From assembly GCA_037042915.1 (NCBI GenBank), contig CM073193.1:2604001-2668000 (forward strand): a stretch of DNA of 64,000 nt, read 5' to 3'. Made by a program: the position numbers and the translations under genes. Source of the stretch: Auricularia sp. M13 (Eukaryota > Basidiomycota > Agaricomycetes > Auriculariales > Auriculariaceae). Below, piece after piece: positions 21,435-33,909 of this stretch (its first letter is position 1; each line of letters begins with the position of its first letter). The notes under the pieces were generated by a model, which saw only the letters and a program-made list of their open reading frames with translations, was not told the DNA's origin and did not search any database.

Positions 21435-24400
21435 TTAGTACGCGTTCGTGCGTGGCGACCATGCGGGCATTGCTTGGTTCACGACCGCCGGCATGCTACT
21501 CTGAGCCTTGCTTGTGACCTCCAGAGCCAGCGACTCAAGCTTGGCGCCGCCTGCATCCTGCGCCCACAGCGAGACTGCAAGCGTATTCGCGCCATTGTGA
21601 TTCAAAATTCCCTGCGCTGTAGCAGCGGATGAGTACATCAATGGCGTCCGGTTCCCATACACGTACGCAAGGCGAATCTTGTTTGCGGGCCAATGGCATT
21701 GACTGGCAGGAGAGATTGACTCAAAATTTGTGATAGACCAGGACTAGCGGGCATACCGTATTTCCCAAATTGATAGCCGTTAACGTAGAACTATGTACGA
21801 GAAAGCGGTAAGCACCAAGTCTAGAAATGAGTACGCCATACACACCTGAGCACGGAAGTGCGGATTAGTCGTGGCATTGCTTGTCACGAGCGAAATGGGA
21901 TAGTCAACGCCCGATGGGATATTGAGGTCGAAGCTCGTCCTATGCAGCTGTGAGGCAACAGAGGAGAGGCAAAAGCGAACCAACCAACCGGAAGAAGCTG
22001 ACACCAGGCTTTGCAATGCCTGCAGTTGGCTGACCGGTAGCCCACTTCGAATCGTCGAAGCCAGGCAAGTGCCACCCTGGGCCATTTATTGGCTGGTGAA
22101 AGTAAAAGGGGGAAATTGCACTTACCCTGACGTTCGCCGAAGAGTCCTCCCTCATTGAGAGGCCCGCGTGCAGTGTCTACATACTGGATGATGCATCAGA
22201 CGCCACTCGCTGAGCAATGTAATGCGAACGTACGGATTCTCCTCCCAGATTTCCTGTGACCTTCCATGTAGAGACCGTTGTTGCGCTGCTTCCAACGAAA
22301 GAGTATGATAGGATCCCGCGCGGCGCCTTGAAAGAGTCACTAGCTGCGACGAAGTCTCCATCGTAACCTGAGCACGCATGAGAAAACTAGAAAGGAAATA
22401 GTATTATCGATTCACCCATATGATCCTGCAAGATGGTAATGATGTGCGTTGAGTTGGCTGAAAGAGCGGTCTGGAACTTGAATGTGCCCTGATGCGAGCT
22501 GCTGGGCGCATCGCCTGCCAGTGCAAAAGGCATTTAACTCTGACAATACCAAGAACGCAGACAGCATACCTTCCCAAGAGCCTAGAAAGCTGCTGTCCAG
22601 CCAAACAGAATATCCAAAGGCTTTCCCGCCCTGAACGTTGACGGTGAATGCGGTCTCGGAGCCAGCCGACGTGAAGTGAGCCCGCCAAAGAATGTTTCCT
22701 GCGAGAATTAACGGGGCCGGAGATATTCCACGAGCGTGTAGGTCACCTGTATGAAAGCCATAGTCGCCTGTGCGTCCGTTTAGAAGCGGCAGGAAGATGA
22801 GGAGGTGTAATACGTGCCCGCATAAAGCACGACCGGAGTCGTTGGCTGCGTTGGATTGGTTGTCGTGGCGTGGTCAGCCGTAACCCACACGGCATCCGAG
22901 TACGAAGAGGATATCTCAGGTAGGCTGTCCGCCGTTTTCTGCACCGGAAATTAGTCCCGAAAGGCATGCACGTGCGGTTGGGGTAACTCACCCAGCTGAG
23001 CGAGGACAAGTCCGGGAGCCCAACCTCTGGCAATTGAACATTAATAGTAACAATGGCTGTGTCGTAGGCTGTTTTATTGGGCTGCAGCTGCTCGCCGTTG
23101 AAGGTGATGGTACCCGAATTTGCTGCGGGGGCAATGATTTCGAGAGTTGTGGTTTCGTTCAGGTCGCCGCGGAGCGCAAGAGTACTGCCAGAGATATCCG
23201 CAGTGCGCATCAGATAGCCGCCTTTGACAAGGATGGGATTCGAGGTGCTGAATCGTGCAAATGTCCCGCTCGTTGCTGGATGCAGGACCCAGAATTGGTA
23301 GGCAGTCTCGCGGTCTGTAATCGACGGAGGGCGTCAACGGTGCACGCAATCATGAAGACGTAAGGGGTGACCGACCGACGAGGTAGAGCAAGGCAGATCC
23401 AACTTGGATGACGGTTTGGCCGTCCGTCTCGGATTGGAGCGCCAACACGCCTGCACTAATGGTTCCCTGCTTGATTTCACCAGACCCAGTGCTAGATACG
23501 ACCTTCACATCGGGGATGCTTGCGGTGAAAGCCAACGCAATCTCGTGCATCTCGCCGGCACCTCCGTACAGAACGATGACGTCGCGACCGTCAATTGTTG
23601 CCCTGGCATGAACACGATGATGAGCCACAATCTCGAAAAAACGCTTGCTCTTACCAGGTCATGATCTCTGCGCTGGAGTACAGGATATGAGTCGAGCCGG
23701 CCGTGTAATCGACTACATGGATCTTCGAGTCCTTGCCCGTCAGGCTCAGCGAACCGCCGAGCGCCGGGATCGTGAGCGTTCCCGCGCTCGTCGGGACGGT
23801 GAGCTTGTACGACTGAGTGTCAAAAGACGAGGCGTCCGTGTGCCTGCGCAAAATGAGATATGACAGTGTCTCCCGGGTCGCGCCCCGTGGCCGAACCAGC
23901 GCTTACCTGACGGTGTAGAAGCCGGTCTTATTGCCCACGACGTCCAGGGTCTGCGTCGTCTTGAGCGCCGTGTTGCCGGTAAACGCACCCGTGGTGTTGC
24001 CGGCGTTCTGCGGGACGGACGTATGCAGCGCCGTAGAGACCGTGGCGAAGTTTGCAATGAGCTTGATTTCGTAGTATTTGTCGCGCAGCGAGCGGTTCTC
24101 TGCAATTGATGCGCCCTTCGTCACCGCATTAGTTACGTGAAGTGTCATCGCCGGAGAACATGCGCACGTAGTCGTAGGATGTGTAGACCCCGGGCTGTGC
24201 AATGCCGCCTAATCGGTGTGAGCTCAGCTCGTCTGCAGTGAAACACTCTGCATACCCCAGTTCGTTCCTCCGTAGGTCATATACTACGGGTAGATGAGCA
24301 TCGCATCGCGGGCTTTAAAGTAAAGTAAGACGTACGATGCTGAGTATCATGGTGGATAGTGCAAGTTCGTTCTTGTAGAAAACTGCAAACAACGTTGAGC

Positions 24401-25904
24401 ACGAAGGGCGAAGTCAGCTGCGGATTACGATCGCCTGCCTCGTTCGAATCCGGGTCCAGTCAACTGCGCGCAAGCATCGTATCCAGCGCCGCCCCACCCG
24501 TCGATCGCGCCGCCCTGGAATTCATACCCAGCATGTGGTGTGTTTGGCGCGAAGCTAATATGAGAGTCCCACAGCGTCCTGCGGGTATATGAGACGACCG
24601 GGACCAGACAAATAAGGAAGCAAAGGCACTCTGGCACCGAGTCCGGGTCCCACACGGTCGGATGCGAGCAGTCAAAGCCAATCGGGTAATTGTCGTAGCC
24701 TGTATCGCGGTATCAACATTGGGGGCTGCTCGAGAGGGAAATAATCCAAGAAGCTCACCCCAGACGTCGACACTGAGGTAGTGGCCCATGGGAAAGGCGT
24801 CATTGTGCGTCGTCGGGACGACGATGCCTACATCGCGCTGCATTGAATACAACGCCATATAATGTTAGTTAGGGACGCTGTTCCAGGCCACACTCAGAAG
24901 AAACCCGGGGTACGCACGATCGTCTGCAGCAGCGACTTCTCATAGGCAAAGTCTTCCGAGAACCCGCTCTGGAACAAGGTGTACTCATTCTCGGCTTGAA
25001 ACAAGATGACAGGTCCTCCATTCGTGATCTGGTTCGCCGCGATGCGCTTCCCTAGGTTCATACAATGAGTATGCGTTGGCTGATGGAGGTGGAGGCATAC
25101 CAATTTCTTGCATCCAGAGCTGGTACGCGTCGATGGCGCTCGCGTTTGATGTGCGCCATATGCCCTCGACGTTCGTACCCCACCCGGGGAACCCTCCGCC
25201 CGTTGTCTCCCCATTGATAAACGGGCTTCAAATAGCCAGCTGTGAGAAATGCGCGGTGATTTATCATAAAGAACTTACCCCGGCCGCGCAATGAGATAAA
25301 GTCCCGCGTTCATGGCGGCGTCGAAGAACGTTTGGATGTCGCGGAAGCCGTCGAACGAGACCTCGCCACGCTTAGGTTCGTGCATTCCCCTTCACATCGC
25401 ATGGTGGGATGGGTGCGTATAAATTCGCGAGTCATGCGTACCAGAATGAGTAGAAGGAAACTGCGTTGAATCCCATGGCTCTGTGGGCATGTCAGCGGCG
25501 GCATGTGCGTGAGACGCGCTAATGTCGCGACATACTTGATCTTTTCGAAGATATCTAAGTACAGGCTTGTTGACGGCATCCTTAATTCAGATTTAGGTAC
25601 AGTAAGAGACAGCCGGAGAGGACTCGACTGTAGTTACTCACCTGTAGGTATGAACTTCACCACCGAAGATCATGATGCGCTCGCCGTTGATGAAGAGGGA
25701 GTGTTCGTCCCATGTAACCTGGCAGCGCGTCGGAGTCAGTAAGCCTATTTCTAACTTCGATCGCGAGCAAGATACACGCACTACGTCCTGCAGGCCGTTT
25801 CCCGTCGCTCGTGGGGCAAATTTGACTGGCGGACGCGTGCGGAACGCGGCTGCGGCGCCTACAAGTAGCGAAAGCAGGGCTGTGAGCTTCAAGCTCGTCT
25901 TCAT
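21435..25904 (-). CDS. Secreted beta-galactosidase (GH35), left copy
   Basis: Glycoside hydrolase family 35 enzyme releasing terminal beta-galactose from oligo- and polysaccharides outside the cell. The ATG at 25904 begins a signal peptide ([20 protein letters not shown]) followed by [21 protein letters not shown], the family's N-terminal hallmark. The acid/base glutamate lies in [13 protein letters not shown] and the nucleophile in [15 protein letters not shown]; the barrel also shows [15 protein letters not shown] and [10 protein letters not shown]. The C-terminal beta-sandwich and jelly-roll domains extend to [14 protein letters not shown]. The gene is cut by more than twenty short introns, one with a GC donor (24438-24437). 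It is the inverted paralogue of 34867-39374; a patch at about 23655-23993 is almost identical between the two including an intron. Exons checked join in frame and both catalytic residues are present, so it is probably functional. Confidence 0.88.
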
Positions 25905-26719
25905 ACTGGAAATTCAAGTTGGAATGGGCCACAAACAACGCGTCGCAGGGGCCAGGTTATTGCTGGGTCGCATCTTGAGTGACGCTCCTTATATGGCGGC
26001 CACCGTGCAAGCGTAGACGCGCATCCGAGCGGTGCACCACGCCGAGGCAGCGTCCATACCTATGACCGAAATGTCCACATTAATGTCAGCCCGCCTGGTT
26101 AGGCTCGGATTGCCTCCTCTGTGTTGTAGCAGAGCTGCAAAACCACCGTGCCGGATCGGAAGGTGCAGAGTTTCGAAGTGTGTCCAGATCGAGTCGGTTG
26201 CCCAGGACCTTCTCCATCGTATTCAGGGATACCAGTCGGATTGATAAAGAGAACGAACGGAGACACGTCCCAGAAAGTCCAAAAGATTTCAGCCTCATTT
26301 TCGAACGACGGGCAAGATACTATAGGCCACTGTCCGGACGGCCGCAACAGGTCCAGCGACGCACATGAAACACGTATGCCCTCCAGCGTGTATATCCAAC
26401 GGGATAAGATTTTACAAGAGGGAAAAGGCAAGTTACGCGGGCGCCGTGGTGCGTTGCTAGCTGTTGGCAAACGTGACAATATTGAATGCACCAAGCAGTG
26501 CACGAAGTTCGCTCAGCTTCCCGACCCAGCACGGTAAGCCTGTAGATGCAAGCCCAACGAAGCTTGTTTCCGTGCCGCTCTCTGACGTTGGCTGAACGGG
26601 AGATCGTCGAGTCCGACTCTGATTCAACGGCGGCCAGAGTCACCGCGTCGGCGTCGGAGTCAAGTCGCGTTTTTACTTTGCACTCAGCCACCGCAGCGAC
26701 AGTTTCTGCCGAATCAGCA
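25905..26719. other. Divergent promoter region, galactosidase and helicase
   Basis: Holds the 5' flanks of the left beta-galactosidase gene and the DBP8-like helicase. An in-frame ATG at 26546 could extend the helicase by 58 Ser/Glu-rich residues. Otherwise nothing coding is seen. Confidence 0.5.
25988..25994 (-). promoter_or_regulatory. TATA-like box of left beta-galactosidase
   Basis: On the minus strand CATATAAGG lies about 85 bases before the ATG at 25904. The right copy has CATATAAGC about 64 bases before its ATG, so the element appears inherited by both. Confidence 0.55.
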
Positions 26720-28701
26720 ATGGGCCACTCGAAAGCCGGGCTCAAACGCAAGGAGATGACTGCAGACGACCTGATGCGCCTGCAGGAAGAGTCTCCCAGA
26801 AAACGGCGGAGATTTTCCGCCGCTGAGGAGGAGAATGGCTCGGACGCGCAGGCTGCATCTGGCTCGGACACCTCCTCAGATTCCTCGTCTGCACACGATG
26901 AGCCTTCTTCAGACGACGAGGACGTACCAAGCTCGCTGGCCCGCCTACCCGCCCGAATTGCGTCTCGAACAGCAGCAACATCTGCCGCTGCCGCGCCGCG
27001 AGGTTTTGCAGCGCTGGGCGTATCACAGCAACTCATAAACGCGCTCTCCGCAATGTCGATTCGACAACCGACGGATGTGCAAACAGCATGCATCCCGCCG
27101 TTGCTGGCTGGCAAGGACTGCATTGGCAATGCGAAAACGGGTTCCGGCAAGACTATCGCGTTCGCCCTCCCCATCCTGCAGCGGCTCTCTGTCGATCCGT
27201 ACGGCATATTTGCACTCGTGCTCACTCCAACACGGTGCGAGTCGCGTTGAAACCTTCAAAGTTGCGATTAATGCTGATATCTTGTCTTTCAGAGAACTTG
27301 CGTTCCAAATAGCGGATCAGTTCGCCGTCATTGGCGGCTCGTTGGGCATTCGCACGGCCGTCGTCGTGGGCGGAATGGACATGATGGCACAGGCCATCGA
27401 GCTTTGTAACCGCCCGCATGTCGTTATTGCCACGCCCGGCCGTATGGTGGACCACCTTAATAGCAGTAGTCCAGACGAGTGGAATCTGAACCGCGTCAAG
27501 TTCCTCGTGCGTCCCAGGTATCCTGTGTCCATGATAAATATACTAAAACACCCTCACCCCCAGGTACTGGACGAAGCGGACCGGTTGCTGCAGCCAACAT
27601 TCGCGAATGAGCTGGCTGTGCTCATGAACGCAATACCAAAAGAACGCCAGACGTGCCTTTTCACTGCAACGTTAACCCCAGCCATAGAAGCGCTGGCCGA
27701 CGCGCCGCCCAAGCCAGGCAAGGAGAGACCTTTCGTGCACCGCATGCCTGAAGGGTACGTATCTCCCTCTCACTTTCTTAATTCTGCGGCTTACGTCTCG
27801 TGCTAGTGCGGAGACTGTGGAGACGCTCAAGCAGCTCTACATCCTCGTCCCATCCCACGTGCGCGAAGTCTACCTCTACTACCTGCTACGCAACCCTCCC
27901 GAGTCGACGCACCATCTACGCCGCGCCGCGCCCGAGCCGCAGAAGAAAGGCGGAAAGAAGGGCGGCGCGTCGCAGTCCAAGGCCTCCACTAAACCCGCAA
28001 AAAAGAAACCCAATACATCGGCCTCCGCACCCGCCGAGCCCATCGTGCAGCCGCCGCCCACGATCATCTTCACCGCGCGCGCGCGCTCGGCGGCATACCT
28101 GACCGAGCTGCTGCAAACGCTGGACATCCGCACGACGGCGCTGCACTCGCGGCTGACGCAGCGCGAGCGGCTGAACAACCTCGCGCTGTTCAAGAGCTAC
28201 GTCGTGCCGGTGCTGGTGTGCACGGACGTCGGCGCGCGCGGGCTCGACATCGACGATGTTGCGATGGTCGTCAACTGGGACATGCCGCAGGAGCCCGAGG
28301 AGTACACCCATCGCGTCGGCCGTACCGCGCGTGCGGGAAAGGGCGGTGTGGCCGTCAGCTTCGTGACGGAGAGGGACGAGCAGAAGGTGCTCAAAATTGA
28401 AGATCGTATAAGTGAGTCCACATAGCTGCAGCTTCCGCCCCCCTCCCTTCTGAGGCAGCTGGATGCAGAGACCAAGCTCGAGGAGATGACAATGCCCGAG
28501 GAGAAGGTCCTGGAGAACATGAATTCGGTCTTTGCTGCGAAGCGTTTGGCCAACATGGTATGTTCAACATTGAAGATAGGAATTCATATTCGCATTTCTG
28601 ACTGTTTCTACGTACAGGAGCTTCACGACTCGCAGTTTGGCAAGCGAGAAGAGATACATAAGATCAAAAAGGAAAAAGCGGAGAAGAAAGCTAAGAGTTA
28701 G
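26720..28701 (+). CDS. dbp8: DEAD-box ATP-dependent RNA helicase, DBP8/DDX49 type
   Basis: Nucleolar RNA helicase expected to act in small-subunit rRNA maturation, as Dbp8 does. Six exons join in frame: 26720-27234, 27293-27506, 27564-27754, 27807-28411, 28469-28557, 28618-28701, giving 565 residues. Motifs in order: Q-motif region [14 protein letters not shown] with QPTDVQ; motif [14 protein letters not shown]; Ia PTRELAFQ (split by intron 1); Ib [72 protein letters not shown]. The sequence [18 protein letters not shown] is characteristic of the DDX49/Dbp8 subgroup. A Lys/Ala/Ser-rich insert ([14 protein letters not shown]) sits between the two RecA lobes. The acidic Ser-rich N-terminus and a lysine-rich C-terminus are typical. 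An upstream ATG at 26546 is possible. Gene convergent with ARS2. Confidence 0.92.
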
Positions 28702-28892
28702 TGGGGCATTGCGCTGTGCTTTTTGCATGTTCTCGGTTGGGATATTTTTTCTACGGTCCTGTGAATTGGGATGGGATGCTGTTTGGTTTGCATTGTTGCT
28801 TGGTGTGAGTGACTGATGCCAGGACGCAAAAGAAATCTACAAGAAAGGGCGAACATGGAGAACGGTGAAAGAAAAAAAGAGGTAGCGCGCCA

Positions 28893-31800
28893 TTAATACA
28901 TAAGCTCGACATCGCCCTCCGCCACCTCGTCCATGTCGTGGTAGCTGATCTTGCGGCCGGCAGCGGCGCGCGGGTCTTCCTTCGCATCGGGTGGTGGAGG
29001 AGGCGGTGGGCCCCGCTCGCCACCGCCGCCACCGCGGCCGAACCCACCGCGTCCTCCGCCACCGCGCATGGGCTCCGCACCGAGCGACGGCCTCGGCGGC
29101 AGCGAGTCGAACCCGCCGGTGCTGCCACCGGGGATGTACCTGTCGCCGCCCCTTCGTGGGGGGCTGCGCGCGCGGTACGGCGCGGGGCCGTCCCCGTAGC
29201 CAGCTGGCGGGTACATGTTGGGCTGTTGCTGGTACGGGTGACCGCGGTTGTTGAAGTCCGGGGCCGCTGGGACGGGGCCTTGCAGTCCAAAGGCCTGCGA
29301 AGCAAGTGGCTGGCCATTGCCAATGGGCGCTGGCACGCGTGTGTACGGCTGGATCCGCTGTGGGTCGAGCGCAAAGTTGTTGAAGACTTTGAGCTGCCAG
29401 TACTTGTCAATACTGAGCGCTGCCGACGGGATGAGCTACGTACGTCGTCAAGCTGTTTGACCAGCTCCGAGTGCTTGTTGGCAATATGCTTCTCGACGAA
29501 CGACGTGGCCTTGAAGAGCTTGCTGCAAGTCTTGCAGCGAAACTTGCCCTCGTCTTCCTGCTTGATGAAAGGCTCAACAGCCTTGGTCAGTTCCCTGCAC
29601 AAGCGTCAGCATCGAGAACAAAGGCAGCTCCCAGACGAAGCAAACTCACTCGTCGGGATCTTTGCCGCCATACTCCTTGGGGTCAACCTTGTCGCGGTTG
29701 ATGAGCGCAGCAATCCGCATGTCGAGCCTCTCAACCCATTGCTCGTCTGAAGGAAAGACAAGCGCAAAGCATAAGTTCCGGCACATCACTTTAGTCCGCG
29801 CACCACTTACCGCTCTTGTCCTGCCAATTCCGGGCGTCACGCTCGCTCTCCCGGGCACGCGCAAACCGCGCGTCGCGGTCCCTTTCGCGCTCGTCGTCTC
29901 TCTCCCGTTCTTTCTCGCGATCCTTCTCCTTGTCTTTATCCCCTTCCTCCGCGGCGCCACCACCTTCCGCAGGCGCAGGCGTCGCAGCCGGCGGGAGCGG
30001 GGCAGGCTTCGCCGAGAGCGGCTTCCTCCTGTGTCCCGCGCACTTGCGGTGCAGCTCCTCAATATGGTCGACGGTCGCGATGCAGTAGTAACACGTGTTG
30101 AACGCCGCGCGCACATACGCGACGTACATATCGAGCGCGATCGCCGCCTTTATCGAGCAGAAAGGGGAAGAGAGGGACACATCAACATGCGGTATGGGAC
30201 AGCAGACAGGGAGAGCGGCGGGTACCTTCTTGGTCTCGTGCGCCGCCAGGGCCTCCTCCGACTCCTCCTCTGGTTTCGGCAGCTCCGCGACGAGCTTCGC
30301 GACGCGCCGCTCGACGGCCGCGCTGCCCCGCTCGAGCGGCTCGGGCTCCGCCTCCGCCTCGCTCATCGGCACGTCCTCCGACTTGACCGGCGCGTCGCTT
30401 CCTTCGGAGCCCGCGTTCCCATTGCTGTTCCCGTTTACAACGGCGAGCGCCTGGCTCTCCTTGAACTTGCGCAGCTCAAAATACTCATCTTCAAGCTTCG
30501 CCGCGAGGACCTTGACGTTGGCCAGGTCCTTCGCAATGCGGTCGGGGCGACTCGCAATCTCAGGTGTGACCTTGATGCGCGTGAGGAATGGACGCGTGCT
30601 TTGCGACACATGCAGCTTGAAGCCATCAATCTAGAATACGAACAGCAAAGGTCAACATCCAATCTGCAGCAAAATGCGTAAAACAACTGTCTACCTTCTT
30701 CTCAGCGAGCTCGGCGATGGCCTTCTCCATATCAGTCTCGTCAGTGAACCTGATCCAGCCTGCGCGATAGTAGTTGCGCTTTTGCATTGGCTCGCCGAGG
30801 GCGAGATACATAAATCCTGATATAGGCTTCAAGACCTGTACACGCCAAAAGGTTCAGGATGAATATGAGACGGAGGGCACAGCAGCAGCAACAACTGACA
30901 TCTTCGAGCTTGATACGCCCGATATCGGGCGGGATGGTACGAATCATGACCTCGTTGCCCTCCGGCGCGATACTGATCTCGTCGCTGCGCTGGAGGCGCG
31001 CGCCGCCCCGGTCGCGGCGGCCGCCGTCGTTCTCGTCACCGCCGGCGTCCTCGTCGAACTGCTGCTCGGCGTCTTCCTGCTTCACCTCGACATCCTCCTT
31101 GATGGGCGACGAGGGCTCATTGCCGTCGCCATTGCCATTGGTCGCCTCGGCCGAGGGCGCCAGCTCAGCATCGGAGTTGGGGTCGTATTTGCCTTCCTCG
31201 ATGTCGACCAGAAACTGCTCAAGCCGGCCGCTCCAGCCTTGCTTGCGGACGCGCTTGCGCAGGTTCTCGAATTGCGGTGACGGGTCGTACCGCTCCTGGA
31301 ACCAGGGCGACTTGCGATGGTAGTCAAACAGCGTCTGGACCTGTAAGAGTATTATTAGCATCAGTAACGGTGTTGCTGTCTGTCTGAGCGATGCAGAGGC
31401 AGACCTGGCGGCAGTGGAACTCTTTCTTGTACTTTTCATAGCGCACGCGCATCATCTTGGGCTTCATCTCGTTCGCGTCGGCGGCAATCTTGTCGGCGAT
31501 GTCGTCCTCGGTGGTCTGGGTGGGGTACGTGTGGCGGAACCACTCTGCGAACTGCTTGAAGCTCGCGGGCGAGTCCATCGCATACGGGTCCGCGAACTCG
31601 CGCCGCCGGCCGTTGCCCATGCCGTAGCGGCGGTCGCGGTTCGGCGAGTATCCGCGCGAGCGCGTGTGCGTGTCTGTGTACGGGACGTCAGCGATGTGCG
31701 GGCGATTTACTAAGCAAAGAGCAAGACGCGCACCATAGTCATCTGCATAACGCGGCCGGGGCTCGTAGCGGTCGCCGCGGTCGTACGGCGAGGGCGACCG

Positions 31801-32064
31801 TCTGCGCTTGCGATCACCTTGTTCGGCGCGGCGCGCGTCAGGGCTGCGTTCCAAGCTCAAGCATCCTTTTCAAGACTGACCGTAGTAATCGCCGCCGCCG
31901 GGGCTCCTGCTGCGACCGCGGTAGCGGTCCCAGCCTCGCTCGCGGTCGTCCCAGGCGTCCCTGGGCGGCGGCACAGGCGGGCCAGCAGGGTCTGGGGGGT
32001 AAGGGGCGGGCCTGTAGGGCGGTGAGCGCGAGCGCGAGCGGTATGCGGGCTGGTTCCACGACAT
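28893..32064 (-). CDS. ars2: ARS2/SERRATE homologue
   Basis: Nuclear RNA-binding scaffold that links the cap-binding complex to transcript processing and decay in other eukaryotes. From the ATG at 32064 (MSWNQPAYRSRSRSPPYR) the N-terminus is Arg/Ser-rich, then the SERRATE/ARS2 N-terminal domain (SPASFKQFAEWFRHTYP, MMRVRYEKYKKEFHCRQ) and the following DYHRKSPWFQERYDPS with WSGRLEQFLVDIEEGKYDP. An RRM-like part reads MIRTIPPDIGRIKLED and YYRAGWIRFTDETDMEKAI. After a coiled, acidic stretch come the conserved CYYCIATVDHIEELHRKCAGHRR and the single C2H2 zinc finger GKFRCKTCSKLFKATSF with VEKHIANKHSE. The C-terminus is RGG/proline-rich and ends DEVAEGDVELMY. About nine short introns. The order and finger match ARS2/SRRT closely. 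Confidence 0.88.
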
Positions 32065-32298
32065 TCGGCTGGGGGAGCAAAGGACGCGGGCAGGAGAAAG
32101 CTAGAGAGCGCAGATGATCAGGAGCCATGTCGGGCGCGGCGGAGGGCGGGGCGACGCTTAGACAGACCTCTGCTGGGCGGGGCGCGCACGCTGTGCTCGC
32201 TGTCCGCGAAAGAGCCAGCAACGTCGGCCTTTCCGGACCCAATCTTCCCGCCGGCATTTGCCGCTCAACCTCAGCAAAAATTTCGATATGAATAATAT

Positions 32299-33196
32299 TC
32301 AGAATATGCTCGAAAGTACAGTGTCCAGCCCCGGCCCTTTGCTGGAGGGCGTCTCAGTCTTTGGCCGTTTTGGACGTTGCGGCTTTTCCTTGGTCTCGGG
32401 CTCCTTGCGCTTTCCGAGCGCCGGCACGCTCTCCCCAGTCTCCCCCTTGGCCTTGCGCTTCTCATCGCGCTTCTTGAGCACACGTGCAAGCTCGACGTTG
32501 TGCAGGTAGTCCTTCTGCTCCGACTTGGACTGCGACAGCTCGATGCGGAGCCGTTCCCGGTGCACCGCGGCCTCGTGTGCTGAACACCATCCCGGTCAGC
32601 CAGCCGGTAGCCCAGAGCCACCATCCTGCACGTACCAATCTGCTCTGTGAGCATGTGCCACTTGAAGCGCGGCAGGTACTTCATGGTCCAGACGTCGTCG
32701 CGCCAGCGGGAGCCTTTCTTGCCGCCAATGGGCTGCGCGTTGAGCATCGCGGCGACGCTGCGCGCGACGCGCTTGTCCGCGAACTCGACCCAGCCCTCGG
32801 TATAGTGCGCCTTCTTCGTGCTCGTGTGCTTGCGGCGCAGGTACGCGCGTTTGGCGTCTGAGAGCGCTCAGCATTCATGTGGCGCGCGCGCAGGAAATTT
32901 TCTTGTTGGCGGCATACCTTCCTGCTGCAGGAATACCCGCCCAACCTCGCCGTACGCGCTCATCAGGTGCCGAACTTTCGTGGGCCGCATACCAGGCGGT
33001 ATGCGCGACAGGTAGATGATGCCAGCGCGTTCCTGCGCGGCCTGGAATTTCGCGAGCTCCTCTGGCGAGAGAGGGTTGACCACTGGGCCCGTCGAAGGCC
33101 GGCAGAGCCGTCGCTTTCGTATTCATCGCCGCTCTCAGAGTGTTCAGACGCGTCGTCGGCTGGCGGTGCGCTTTCGCGTTCGGGCGTTGGTGTCAT
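32299..33196 (-). CDS. esf2: ESF2/ABT1 pre-rRNA processing factor
   Basis: Nucleolar RRM protein of the small-subunit processome. The ATG at 33196 starts an acidic N-terminus ([20 protein letters not shown]). The RRM reads [32 protein letters not shown], then after an intron [19 protein letters not shown] and [17 protein letters not shown], followed by the family signature [14 protein letters not shown] and, after a second intron, [20 protein letters not shown]. The C-terminus is Lys/Pro-rich and ends DTVLSSIF. The frame set by the ATG is lost near 33095, where one G appears missing from a GGCC context (SAG then [14 protein letters not shown] in the next frame). Since ESF2 is essential in yeast, a consensus error is the simplest reading. 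It sits head-to-tail with GatC upstream and ARS2 downstream. Confidence 0.88.
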
Positions 33197-33338
33197 GGTG
33201 CAAGCTGTGGAACTTTCCGTCCGACTTGGAGTTGAACATCTAGATAGCATTTCTATAACTGCATACAATACATTTCAAGAAAACATTTTACCGGCTCTCC
33301 AAATGAATAAAATGCAAGAGATTTCTAGTTCTACAATC

Positions 33339-33845
33339 TCATCGTCGTGTGCTGGACGGCGTGTCGACGACGTAGAATCCATCGTCGGTCTTGTGTTCCG
33401 CGTGCTCCAGTAACGCCGTCCCGTGCGGCTCTTCGCTGTAAAGCGCCGCGTCCGCCTGGGGGTCTGTGCCAGAGACAGCACTGAGCGTAATCGGCTCGAG
33501 CAGGTTCTGGGGTTCGACGCCGGTCGTGTCGATGAGCTTGACGGCCTCGACGAGCCGGACGAGCTCGCCCATGTCCGCGCTCAGCTTCTTCCATTCCGCG
33601 GAGCCTTCCTCGGGTGGAACGAGCGCGGCGAGCTCGTGTAGATGCTTGAGCTTCTCGGGGCTGGGCGGCGCGGTCGGGTAGCTGGAGAGCAGCTCCTGGA
33701 CGGACCACGTCGGGCGCTTGGGCAGGCCCAGCTCGTCCGTCTCGACGAGCCGCGCGGCCGCCCGCGTCGCGTGCGTCCGTGCGCGCAGGAGGCCGGCCTG
33801 AGCGCGCCGGGCGAGTCTGAGCGAGAGCATCGCGTTGAGTGGCAT
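33339..33845 (-). CDS. gatC: Mitochondrial Glu-tRNA(Gln) amidotransferase subunit C
   Basis: Single-exon, 168 residues from the ATG at 33845. The N-terminus MPLNAMLSLRLARRAQAGLL is Arg-rich and lacks acids, as expected for a mitochondrial presequence. The body has the GatC helical core: LKHLHELAALVPPEEGSAEW and LVRLVEAVKLIDTTGVEP, followed by a Pro/Leu segment NLLEPITLS, the part of GatC that wraps around GatA. Known role of the family: with GatA and GatB it converts Glu-tRNA(Gln) to Gln-tRNA(Gln) for organellar translation. It is divergent from the mitochondrial ribosomal protein gene at 33910 with only 64 bases between the start codons. Confidence 0.82.
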   Translation of the reverse strand: MPLNAMLSLRLARRAQAGLLRARTHATRAAARLVETDELGLPKRPTWSVQELLSSYPTAPPSPEKLKHLHELAALVPPEEGSAEWKKLSADMGELVRLVEAVKLIDTTGVEPQNLLEPITLSAVSGTDPQADAALYSEEPHGTALLEHAEHKTDDGFYVVDTPSSTRR

Positions 33846-33909
33846 TGACCTGAGTTTGAACTTCGCGCTCAAGAAATTTCCTTAGGCAGTCACTGTCACT
33901 CTCAGCATC
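33846..33909. promoter_or_regulatory. 64-bp bidirectional promoter of two mitochondrial-protein genes
   Basis: All that separates the GatC start (33845, minus) from the mS34 start (33910, plus). No TATA box is seen. Such a short gap means the two transcripts share their promoter or overlap in their leaders. Confidence 0.6.

Noticed and set aside
28938-29750. 270-codon plus-strand ORF
   Set aside because: Antisense shadow of the RGG and zinc-finger exons of ARS2.
31013-31025. Further CGCGG-N3-CCG site
   Set aside because: It falls in Arg/Gly-rich coding sequence of the ARS2 gene where GC-rich codons produce such strings; not counted with the intergenic array.
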